Shown here: piece after piece, positions 32,547-39,920 of the stretch
Position numbering within the stretch: position 1 is the stretch's first letter
Layout: the number at the start of each line of letters is the position of its first letter
NCBI GenBank assembly: GCA_033765305.1
Contig: JANRID010000007.1
Coordinates: 62,001 to 126,000, forward strand
Direction of reading: 5' to 3'
Length of the DNA: 64,000 nucleotides
Origin: RDXT01 sp033765305
GTDB taxonomy: Bacteria; Bacteroidota; Bacteroidia; J057
Made by a program: the position numbers and the translations under genes
Notes under the pieces: model-generated
What the model was told of the DNA's origin: nothing
Databases searched by the model: none
Seen by the model: the letters and a program-made list of their open reading frames with translations, nothing else

Positions 32547-33008
32547 ATGCATCCGAACCGATCCGCAGGCCTCCGCCTGGCAGGCGCCTGCCTCCTGGCC
32601 CTGTGCTGCAGCGCCGCCGCCGCCCAGTCGCCGGTAGGCAAATGGAAAACCATCGACGATGAAACCGGCAAGCAGCGTTCCATCGTGCAGATCTACGAAA
32701 AAAACGGAAAGCTCTACGGCAAGATCATCCAGCTCTTCCGCGAGCCCAACGAGGAGCAGGACCCGGTCTGCAATGAATGCGACCGCGACGATCCCCGCTA
32801 CAACCAGCGCGTCGTAGGCATGGAAATCCTGACCGGGCTGGTCAAGGACAGCGAAACCTTCTGGGAAGACGGCGAAATCCTGGACCCGAAGAACGGCACG
32901 GTGTACGGATGCGAAATCGAGGTGCAAAGCCGGGACAAGCTCAAAGTCCGGGGCTACATCGGCTTCTCGCTGCTGGGCCGCACCCAGTACTGGTACCGGG
33001 TCGAATAA
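32547..33008 (+). CDS. Secreted DUF2147 protein
   Basis: This 153-residue protein has a signal peptide ending near residue 26 (ALCCSAAAAQ). The mature part begins SPVGKWKTIDDETGKQRS and contains GKIIQLFR, GMEILTGL, DPKNGTVYGC and YIGFSLLGRTQYW, the conserved landmarks of DUF2147, a small lipocalin-like periplasmic domain of unknown role. Two cysteines in DPVCNECDRDD could bind metal or form a disulfide; this pair recurs in Bacteroidota members. It stands alone. Confidence 0.9.
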   Translation: MHPNRSAGLRLAGACLLALCCSAAAAQSPVGKWKTIDDETGKQRSIVQIYEKNGKLYGKIIQLFREPNEEQDPVCNECDRDDPRYNQRVVGMEILTGLVKDSETFWEDGEILDPKNGTVYGCEIEVQSRDKLKVRGYIGFSLLGRTQYWYRVE

Positions 33009-33119
33009 GCCCGGTCTCCGGCTGCGCGGCGCCCATTCCGGCGGGCGCCGCGTTCTTTTTTGCCCGGATCCCGCTGTAAATTGGATTTCTGGGGCTTTCG
33101 TGTGTATTATGGAGCGCGT

Positions 33120-33746
33120 ATGAAAAAGTCGCTGCTGATCTTCGATTTCGACGGCACCATTGCCGACACGCCCGCTGTGGCGCTCACCATCTACAACGAA
33201 CTCAGCGGAGGGTTCGGGCTGCCTCAGACCGATCACGATTCCTTGATGGACCTCAAAGACAAGCGCATCTCCGAACTGATGCGCATGACCGGGATGTCGT
33301 GGTTCAAGCTGCCCCAGTTTATCCGCCAGGCCCGGAAAGCCTTCACCAAGCACCTCCACCAGGTGTCTCCCATCGAGGGCATGCCCGAAACCCTGCACAG
33401 CCTCCGCGAACGCGGCTACCGGATGGGCATCCTGACCTCCAACTCCCGCAGCAATGTGGAAGCATTCCTGAACCGCAATGACCTCGCCGTCTTCGAATTC
33501 GTCAAAGCACCCAGCTCGCTCTGGGGGAAAGCCCGCGCAATCCGCCGGCTGCTCCGCGCCGAGCGCCTGGAGCGCTCCGAAGTGGTCATGATCGGCGACG
33601 AACTCCGCGACATCGAGGCAGCCAACAAGGCCCGCGTCGATGCCATCGGCGTGACCTGGGGGTTCAATACCGGCGAGCTGCTGGCCCAGGGCCAGCCCGC
33701 CCGAATCGTGCACACGCCTGCCGACCTGCTGGCCCTCCTCGCCTGA
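33120..33746 (+). CDS. HAD-superfamily hydrolase (phosphoglycolate-phosphatase-like)
   Basis: The ATG at 33120 gives 208 residues beginning MKKSLLIFDFDGTIADT, the DxDGT nucleophile motif of HAD phosphatases. Motif II is GILTSNS, the motif III lysine is in SSLWGKARAI and motif IV is MIGDELRDIEAA. The cap domain is of the small helical type as in phosphoglycolate phosphatase. The substrate is not fixed by sequence. It converges on the threonine dehydrogenase gene with no gap between stops. Confidence 0.9.
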   Translation: MKKSLLIFDFDGTIADTPAVALTIYNELSGGFGLPQTDHDSLMDLKDKRISELMRMTGMSWFKLPQFIRQARKAFTKHLHQVSPIEGMPETLHSLRERGYRMGILTSNSRSNVEAFLNRNDLAVFEFVKAPSSLWGKARAIRRLLRAERLERSEVVMIGDELRDIEAANKARVDAIGVTWGFNTGELLAQGQPARIVHTPADLLALLA

Positions 33747-34721
33747 TCAGGACGGCAGCACAGCCGGATACTGGAGCCGGATCTGCGCCAGCATCTCGTC
33801 CACCATCGCGTCGAGCGTATAGGCAGGCGCCCAGCCCCAGTCCTCCCGCGCAGCCTGATCGTCCATGCTGGCAGGCCAGCTGGCCGCAATCGCCTCGCGG
33901 AAGTCCGGCGCATACTGCACCGTAAACGACGGCAGACGCCGCTGGATCGCCGCAGCCAGCTCGGCAGGCGTAAAGCTGAAGCCCTGCAGGTTGTACGAGG
34001 TCCGTACCCGGACCTGCTCGGCCGGAGCCTCCATCAGCTCGATGGTCGCCCGGATCGCATCCGGCATATACATCATCGGCAGCCGGGTATCCGGGCCCAG
34101 AAAACTGGTATAGGTCTCCTCCGTCACGGCTGCATGGAAGATATGCACCGCATAATCCGTCGTGCCGCCGCCCGGCGGCGTCTTGTAGCTGATCAGGCCC
34201 GGATAGCGCAGGCTGCGTACGTCCAGCCCGTACCGGGCGGCGTAGTAGGCACACCAGTGCTCTCCCGCCAGCTTGCTGATGCCGTACACCGTCGAAGGGT
34301 CCATGACGGTGTGCTGCGGCGCGCCGTCGTGCGGCGTACCCGGCCCGAAGGCCGCAATCGAACTCGGCCAGAACATCCGCCGGACGCCCGTCCCGCGGGC
34401 AGCTTCCAGCGCGATGAGCAGGCTCCGCATGTTGATATCCCAGGCCTGGAGCGGATGCTGCTCCCCCTTGGCCGACAGCATCGCCGCCAGGTGGTACACC
34501 TCCGTTACCTGCTCCTGCCGGAGCAGCTCCGTGAGGCCCTCCGCATCCAGCGCATCCAGCTGCACAAAGGGGCCTTCCGCATGGGCAGGCAGGCGCACAT
34601 CGGAGGCGATGACCCGCCCGGTGCCGTAGCGGCTCCGCAGACCGGCAGTCAGCTCCTGTCCGATCTGGCCCAGCGCCCCGATGACCAGCACGGTTCGGGG
34701 GCGCGTATCAGCAATTTCCAT
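33747..34721 (-). CDS. tdh: SDR-type L-threonine 3-dehydrogenase
   Basis: This 324-residue protein belongs to the extended short-chain dehydrogenase family. VLVIGALGQIGQEL is the NAD-binding glycine loop, WPSSIAAFGP contains the catalytic Ser region and YGISKLAGEHW the Tyr-Lys pair. RYPGLISYKTPPGGG and DYAVHIF are typical of the UDP-galactose-4-epimerase-like threonine dehydrogenases, which oxidise threonine to 2-amino-3-ketobutyrate with NAD. No kbl partner is in the window. Confidence 0.85.
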   Translation of the reverse strand: MEIADTRPRTVLVIGALGQIGQELTAGLRSRYGTGRVIASDVRLPAHAEGPFVQLDALDAEGLTELLRQEQVTEVYHLAAMLSAKGEQHPLQAWDINMRSLLIALEAARGTGVRRMFWPSSIAAFGPGTPHDGAPQHTVMDPSTVYGISKLAGEHWCAYYAARYGLDVRSLRYPGLISYKTPPGGGTTDYAVHIFHAAVTEETYTSFLGPDTRLPMMYMPDAIRATIELMEAPAEQVRVRTSYNLQGFSFTPAELAAAIQRRLPSFTVQYAPDFREAIAASWPASMDDQAAREDWGWAPAYTLDAMVDEMLAQIRLQYPAVLPS

Positions 34722-34758
34722 AGCTCAAACGTCTCGGGGTAAAGGTTTGGGCAATATG

Positions 34759-34766
34759 CAAACATA
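34759..34766 (-). promoter_or_regulatory. -7 box of the threonine dehydrogenase gene
   Basis: On the minus strand TATGTTTG is an exact TAnnTTTG match about 38 bases before the ATG at 34721. It directly follows the glmS terminator hairpin. No clear TTTG -33 box was seen at the right distance. Confidence 0.45.
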
Positions 34767-34772
34767 CATAAA

Positions 34773-34804
34773 GCTGCGTAAGATCCCTCCGGAGCTTACG
34801 CAGC
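34773..34804 (-). terminator. glmS terminator hairpin
   Basis: GCTGCGTAAG (34773-34782) pairs perfectly with CTTACGCAGC (34795-34804). On the minus strand it begins 27 bases past the glmS stop and is followed by TTTATGTATGTTTG, which is T-rich but not a pure run. It probably ends the glgA-DUF4270-glmS transcript. Confidence 0.6.
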
Positions 34805-34831
34805 CTGTATAGGTAAGGCCCTCGATGGGGC

Positions 34832-36664
34832 TTATTCTACGGTCACCGACTTGGCCAGGTTTCTCGGCTGGTCCACGTCGCAGCCCCGCATCACGGCAAT
34901 GTGATAGGAGAGCAGCTGCAGCGGAATCACCGTCAGGATGGGGGTCAGCGACGGGTGCGTATGCGGAATCTCGATGGTAAACTCCGCCAGATCCCGGATA
35001 GTTTGATCGCCTTCCGTGACAATGGCGATCACCCGGCCCTTGCGCGACACCACCTGATCCACGTTGGAGACGATCTTGTCATACGTCTCGTCCTGGGGGG
35101 CGATGAAGACCACCGGCATATGCTCATCGATCAGTGCGATGGGGCCGTGCTTCATTTCCGCTGCCGGATAGCCCTCGGCATGGATGTAGGAGATCTCTTT
35201 GAGCTTGAGCGCACCTTCGAGGGCCACGGGGAAGTTGTAGCCCCGGCCGAGGTAGAGGAAGTTGGTCGCATCCTTGAAGGTGCGGGCAATTTCTTCGATC
35301 TGCTGGTTGGCACTCAGGATCTGCTGCACCTGAGCCGGGATCTGCAGCAGGGCTTCGACCGCCTCCTGCGCACGCGGGGTCACGGTCTGCTTCAGCTGGG
35401 CCATGAATACCGCCATCAGCGACAGCACCGTCACCTGCGAGGTAAACGCCTTGGTGGACGCCACCCCGATCTCCGGTCCGCAGTGGATATAGACCCCCGC
35501 GTGCGTTTCGCGCGCGATGGACGAGCCGACCACGTTGCAAACCCCCAGCACGAGGGCGCCTTTCTCCTTGGCAATCTTGACCGCTGCCAGGGTATCGGCC
35601 GTCTCGCCGCTCTGGCTGATGGCGATCACGACATCGTCCGGCTCGATGATGGGATTGCGGTAGCGGAACTCGGAGGCATATTCGACCTCCACCGGCACCC
35701 GCGCAAATTCTTCGAAGAGGTATTCGGCCACCAGCCCGGCATGCCAGCTGGTGCCGCAGGCGACGAAGACGACCCGTTTGGCCGCCCGGAGCCGGTCATG
35801 CACATCCACCAGGCCGCCCACCCAAACCTGATGCTCGCCGGGCGTGATGCGGCCCCGCATGCTGTCGGCAATGGAGCGGGGCTGCTCCATGATCTCCTTG
35901 AGCATGAAATAATCGTATCCGCCCTTTTCCAGTTCCTCCAGCTCCATTTCGATGGTCTGGAGATAGGGGGTGCGGAGCACGTTCTGGATGGTCTTGATGG
36001 TGTAGCCGTCCCGGCCGAGGATCGCCATCTCGTCGTCGTCGAGGTAGATGACCTCCTTGGTATAGGCCACGATGGGCGTCGCATCCGAAGCGATGATGTA
36101 TTCGTCGTCGCCGACGCCAATGACGATGGGGCTGCTCCGGCGGGCCAGGATGAGCTGGTCCGGCAGGTCTTTGCACATGACCACAATGCCGTAGGCGCCC
36201 ACCACCTCGCAGAGTGCAAGCCGCACGGCTTCTTCCGGCGCCACCTGCTCCTGCTCGTAGATCATTTCGATCAGCTGCACCAGGATTTCGGTATCCGTTT
36301 CGCTCCGGAAGGTGTATCCGTTGGAAATCAGCTTGGCTTTCAGCGCGCTGTAGTTTTCGATGATCCCGTTGTGGATCAGGGCAAAATTTCCCGAACCCGA
36401 CAGATGCGGGTGCGCATTGACGTCGCTCGGTTCCCCGTGCGTAGCCCAGCGGGTGTGTCCCATGCCTATGGAGGTGCGGGAATAGGTCTCGCCCACCAGT
36501 TTCTCCAGTTCGGCTACCTTCCCCTGCTTTTTATGCAGATGAATGCCGCTGTCCATCAGTGCCACGCCTGCGGAGTCGTACCCCCTGTATTCCAGGCGTT
36601 TTAATCCTTCAATCAGTATCGGGTACGCTTCGCGGTGACCGATATAGCCAACAATGCCGCACAT
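34832..36664 (-). CDS. glmS: Glutamine--fructose-6-phosphate aminotransferase
   Basis: The start at 36664 places the nucleophile Cys directly after Met (MCGIVGYIGHRE), as required, giving 610 residues. The N-terminal glutaminase domain shows RWATHGEPSDVNAHPH. Two SIS sugar-isomerase domains follow with SQSGETADTLAA near residue 350 and the catalytic tail DQPRNLAKSVTVE. The enzyme makes glucosamine-6-phosphate for cell wall and LPS. It is the last gene of the set running glgA, DUF4270, glmS. No glmS ribozyme core was recognised upstream. Confidence 0.97.
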   Translation of the reverse strand: MCGIVGYIGHREAYPILIEGLKRLEYRGYDSAGVALMDSGIHLHKKQGKVAELEKLVGETYSRTSIGMGHTRWATHGEPSDVNAHPHLSGSGNFALIHNGIIENYSALKAKLISNGYTFRSETDTEILVQLIEMIYEQEQVAPEEAVRLALCEVVGAYGIVVMCKDLPDQLILARRSSPIVIGVGDDEYIIASDATPIVAYTKEVIYLDDDEMAILGRDGYTIKTIQNVLRTPYLQTIEMELEELEKGGYDYFMLKEIMEQPRSIADSMRGRITPGEHQVWVGGLVDVHDRLRAAKRVVFVACGTSWHAGLVAEYLFEEFARVPVEVEYASEFRYRNPIIEPDDVVIAISQSGETADTLAAVKIAKEKGALVLGVCNVVGSSIARETHAGVYIHCGPEIGVASTKAFTSQVTVLSLMAVFMAQLKQTVTPRAQEAVEALLQIPAQVQQILSANQQIEEIARTFKDATNFLYLGRGYNFPVALEGALKLKEISYIHAEGYPAAEMKHGPIALIDEHMPVVFIAPQDETYDKIVSNVDQVVSRKGRVIAIVTEGDQTIRDLAEFTIEIPHTHPSLTPILTVIPLQLLSYHIAVMRGCDVDQPRNLAKSVTVE

Positions 36665-36770
36665 AACTGAACAAAGATTTGGTAAGGGATAAAGAAGGGA
36701 TGACAGGTCGGCGAGTAAGTAATCATCTTTCCTGCACAGAACCAATGCAAAAAGGAATCAAACGCTACAC

Positions 36771-38117
36771 CTAGCGGGGCAAGGTCGAATAGGTCACGAT
36801 AAACTTCGGGGCGTATTTCGGGTGATCGATTCCGCCGATCACAGCCCGGTTGACGGTGGTGCCGGTTCCCAGAGGGATGAGGTAGAACCCGGTATTGGGC
36901 TCATCCCCGTTGAGGATGCGCTGGAAGTAGTTGGTCAGCGAAATGGTGTACGTTCTCCGGGTCGCATCGTAGGCGATCTGGCTGGTCCGGGAATCGATGG
37001 CGGTCAGCGCGCCATCTGTCACGAGCACTTCGCCCTGGTCATCGGCTTTTACCGCCACGAGGGCGGAGGGGGGGGTATAGCGGTTGTCGCTGCCGAGCTG
37101 ATCCTGATCGACGCGCAGCACCAGTTCGGCCCGGCTGATGGCTACACGGCCCAGGCTGGCGAGGTTGGGAACCTCGACAAACATGCGGACCTGCAGGCCG
37201 GCCTGCAGAAATTCGTACACTTCGCGGGTGCTGGGCTTGATCAGCTCTTCGCCGACCAGCTTGCCGTCTGTATCGGAGCGTACGAGGCGGTGAAAGCGGG
37301 AAGAGGAATTTGCGATGACAAAGGGCTCGGTCCGGGTTCTGAAGGTTGAGGTATCGGTGTCGCGCTTGCGGTAGTAGAGCAGCAGGCGGGTGGTGGTGCT
37401 GGTGCCGGCAAGCGAAAAGATGGCGCCGGGCTCGCGGGAGAGGTAGCTGACCGGATCGGTATAGAGGGCCAGGCCGGAGAAATAGTCGTCGAAACGCGTG
37501 CGGTCGGCCAGGACTGCGGAATCTGCGAAGAGCAGCCTGCGGCCCAGCCCGTCATCGAGGCGCACGCGCACGGTGCCGGTGCCGAGGCGGGCACCGAGGT
37601 CTATGCTGCAGCCGGGGCAGAGCTCATCGGGCAGCAGCGGCATGATGGCGGTGGACCAGAGGCTGTCATCCCGGGGAATGAGATCGGCCAGCTCGCGGAC
37701 GTGAAGGGTCTGCACAGTCGCGGGGCGTCCGTACGCGCCGTCGATATCGAGCTGAAGCACCAGCGAATCGAAGATCAGGTTGCCGGCCTTGCCGAAGCTC
37801 AGGCCCGAACGCGGGAAAAAGGACGTATACGTCGTGGCGCTGATGCGCCCCATCTGGGGATCGATATAATTGCCGAAGAGCTGCACCGAGGTCCGGAAGG
37901 TGATGCTGCTGTCCACCCGGACACTCGTGAGGCGAAGCTGAAGCGAATCGCCGGAGCGGAATTCAATCAGCTCGTCGCCGGGCAGCACCTCCTCGCCGAT
38001 GCCGCCGAGGGTATCCTCGCAAGCGGCGGAAAACAGCAGGGCTGCCAGCAGCATGCTTGCAGGCAGCCCTCGGAATGATGTCGGCGAAGAACGGAGATCA
38101 GTTTGAAATCTCGGCAT
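36771..38117 (-). CDS. DUF4270 lipoprotein
   Basis: The chosen ATG at 38117 gives 448 residues with a lipoprotein signal (MLLAALLFSAAC, Cys33). Another ATG at 38141 is possible. The body has GGIGEEVLPGDE, LFGNYIDPQMGRI, FDSLVLQLDIDG and a C-terminal IGGIDHPKYAPKFIVTYS, typical of DUF4270 proteins of Bacteroidota. Their role is unknown; surface or periplasmic exposure is inferred. The gene overlaps the end of glgA by 20 bases and precedes glmS by about 106 bases, a neighbourhood seen repeatedly in this phylum. Confidence 0.85.
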   Translation of the reverse strand: MPRFQTDLRSSPTSFRGLPASMLLAALLFSAACEDTLGGIGEEVLPGDELIEFRSGDSLQLRLTSVRVDSSITFRTSVQLFGNYIDPQMGRISATTYTSFFPRSGLSFGKAGNLIFDSLVLQLDIDGAYGRPATVQTLHVRELADLIPRDDSLWSTAIMPLLPDELCPGCSIDLGARLGTGTVRVRLDDGLGRRLLFADSAVLADRTRFDDYFSGLALYTDPVSYLSREPGAIFSLAGTSTTTRLLLYYRKRDTDTSTFRTRTEPFVIANSSSRFHRLVRSDTDGKLVGEELIKPSTREVYEFLQAGLQVRMFVEVPNLASLGRVAISRAELVLRVDQDQLGSDNRYTPPSALVAVKADDQGEVLVTDGALTAIDSRTSQIAYDATRRTYTISLTNYFQRILNGDEPNTGFYLIPLGTGTTVNRAVIGGIDHPKYAPKFIVTYSTLPR

Positions 38118-38916
38118 AAAGCCGGTGATAGCCTTCCACATATTCATCTTTGTCGGCTGCATCGAAGTAGAGATTCTGAGAATGAACCTGCTGCAGATAG
38201 GATTCCAGCTTTTCATCCACCCGCGGATGGCCTTTGGTCACCGCATCCGAAAGCGCAATTCCGCCCCGTACGACCCCGACGTAGTTGTTGCCTGCGAAGC
38301 TGTGCAGCTTTTCGTCTGCGATCCCGTCGGATTTGACCTTGTCGAGGAAGTTGGAAGCCAGTTCGCAGTCGAACCCGTTGTTGTACACCGTAAACACTGT
38401 TTTGGTGCGCTTGAACATCGGGTCGCCTTTGTACTGGGTGCGCAAATATAGGGGAATAAAGGCACTCATCCAGTCATGGCAGTGAATAATGTCCGGGGGC
38501 CAGCCGAGCTTTCGGACGGTCTCGATGACCCCTTTGCAGAAGAAGATCGCCCGCTCATCGTTGTCCAGGTGGAACGTATCGCTGTTCGGGTCGGTCAGGA
38601 CCGATTTTCGCTTGAAGTAGTCTTCATTGTCCAGAAAATAGACCTGAAGTTTGGCATTGGGAATCGACGCGACCTTGATGGTAAGCGGCTTTTCCTCGCC
38701 TGCAACCCGGATATTGATCCCGGAAAGCCGTACTACTTCGTGAAGCCGGTTGCGCCGCTCATTGATAACCCCGAACTTCGGCATGAAGATCCGGATGTCA
38801 TGGCCTTTCTCCTGAAGGCGCTGCGGAAGGAACCGGATAAGATCTGCGGCGGAGGTAAGCTTGAGAAATGGATCGATTTCGGAAGTAACGTATAGAATTC
38901 TCAGCTTTTTATCCAT
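38098..38916 (-). CDS. Short glycogen/starch synthase-type protein (GT5 N-terminal domain only)
   Basis: This 272-residue protein starts MDKKLRILYVTSEIDPF, with a GTG three codons earlier as alternative. It has the GT5 landmarks RIFMPKFGVINERRNRLHEV, DIIHCHDWMSAFIP and TVFTVYNN. Full glycogen synthases have a second Rossmann domain of about 200 residues that holds most of the nucleotide-sugar site; it is absent here and no fragment of it follows. Single-domain versions are common in Bacteroidota beside DUF4270 and panC, so this is not a local truncation. Its activity is uncertain. Confidence 0.85.
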   Translation of the reverse strand: MDKKLRILYVTSEIDPFLKLTSAADLIRFLPQRLQEKGHDIRIFMPKFGVINERRNRLHEVVRLSGINIRVAGEEKPLTIKVASIPNAKLQVYFLDNEDYFKRKSVLTDPNSDTFHLDNDERAIFFCKGVIETVRKLGWPPDIIHCHDWMSAFIPLYLRTQYKGDPMFKRTKTVFTVYNNGFDCELASNFLDKVKSDGIADEKLHSFAGNNYVGVVRGGIALSDAVTKGHPRVDEKLESYLQQVHSQNLYFDAADKDEYVEGYHRLYAEISN

Positions 38917-38985
38917 ATCGGGCACGAATTAGGGAGGTTCATCTACCAATTCCCCCCGGTCCTGCTGACGCATCCGGAGTCCGTA

Positions 38986-39016
38986 CAAAATTACGCAATA
39001 TAATTTGCATTCCCAA
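38986..39016 (-). promoter_or_regulatory. Promoter of the glgA-DUF4270-glmS gene set
   Basis: On the minus strand TTG (39014-39016) is followed after 20 bases by TAATTTTG (38986-38993), an exact TAnnTTTG box. The leader would be about 65 bases. Its -33 box lies inside the spacer of the divergent panC promoter, so the two promoters overlap. Confidence 0.55.
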
Positions 39017-39034
39017 TTTGCTTCATTATATTCG
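39004..39034 (+). promoter_or_regulatory. panC promoter
   Basis: TTTG at 39004-39007 is followed after 19 bases by TATATTCG (39027-39034), one mismatch from TAnnTTTG. The ATG of panC is 31 bases further on. The site interlocks with the oppositely directed promoter of the glgA gene set. Confidence 0.6.
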
Positions 39035-39065
39035 CCGCCTTTTTTCATACCGGAATCCTCCTAAC

Positions 39066-39911
39066 ATGCTGCTGATCACCGACATCGACTCGCTCAGACA
39101 GTTCCGAAACAGCTGCCCGCCCGAAGCCCGCATCGGCCTGGTGCCTACCATGGGCGCCCTGCATGAAGGCCATCTTTCCCTGGCTGCGCGCGCTGTGCAG
39201 GAAAACGATGTCTCCATCGTCACCATCTTCGTCAATCCGACCCAGTTCGGGCCTTCCGAAGATTTTTCCCGCTACCCGCGCACCCTGGAAGCCGACCTGG
39301 CCAAGCTCGCGCCGCTGGGAGTAGACGCAGTATTCGCCCCGGAAGTTGCAAGCATCTACCCGGAGCCGCCTGCCGAGTTTACCTTCCAGATCCGCAGCCT
39401 CGACCGCAAGCTCTGCGGCGCCAGCCGCCCCGGCCATATGAACGGGGTGGTGCAGGTGGTTTCGATTCTCTTCCACCTCGTACGCCCGTCCCGCGCCTAT
39501 TTCGGCCTGAAGGACTACCAGCAGTGCCTGATTATCCGCCGCCTGGTCCGCGAGCTGCATTTCCCCCTCGATGTGGTCCCCTGCCCCATCGTCCGCGAGC
39601 CCGACGGCCTGGCCATGAGCTCCCGCAATGTGTACCTCGCGCCCGAAGAGCGCCGGCAGGCCGTGGCCCTTTCGCACACCCTGCGCGAAATCCGCGAGCG
39701 TCTCGGGTCATTCCCCGGCACAGCCGCCGCCAAAGCCTTTGCGCAGGATGCCCTGGCCGCCTTTCCCCTCGTACAGCTCGATTATTTCGAGATTCTGCAC
39801 GGCGAAACCCTCGAAGACCTCGATTCCCTCGCGCCGGAGGGCAAACCGGTGGCCTTCATCGCAGCCTGGCTCGGCAAGACCCGCCTCATCGACAATCTGC
39901 AGCTTTTCTGA
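39066..39911 (+). CDS. panC: Pantothenate synthetase
   Basis: This is a 281-residue protein starting MLLITDIDSLRQF. It joins pantoate and beta-alanine with ATP to give pantothenate. LVPTMGALHEGHLSL holds the HxGH-type ATP site, FVNPTQFGPSEDFSRYPR binds pantoate, and YFGLKDYQQ and MSSRNVYL are further family motifs. It is divergent from the glgA gene. Its usual partner panD, which supplies beta-alanine, lies 3.3 kb downstream beyond a histidine kinase gene on the other strand; only nine bases separate the panC and kinase stop codons. Confidence 0.97.
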   Translation: MLLITDIDSLRQFRNSCPPEARIGLVPTMGALHEGHLSLAARAVQENDVSIVTIFVNPTQFGPSEDFSRYPRTLEADLAKLAPLGVDAVFAPEVASIYPEPPAEFTFQIRSLDRKLCGASRPGHMNGVVQVVSILFHLVRPSRAYFGLKDYQQCLIIRRLVRELHFPLDVVPCPIVREPDGLAMSSRNVYLAPEERRQAVALSHTLREIRERLGSFPGTAAAKAFAQDALAAFPLVQLDYFEILHGETLEDLDSLAPEGKPVAFIAAWLGKTRLIDNLQLF

Positions 39912-39920
39912 GCCCCGCGC

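Noticed and set aside
36665..36770. A glmS ribozyme upstream of glmS
   Set aside because: No glmS ribozyme core was recognisable in the short region before the start codon, and the element is characteristic of Firmicutes rather than this phylum.
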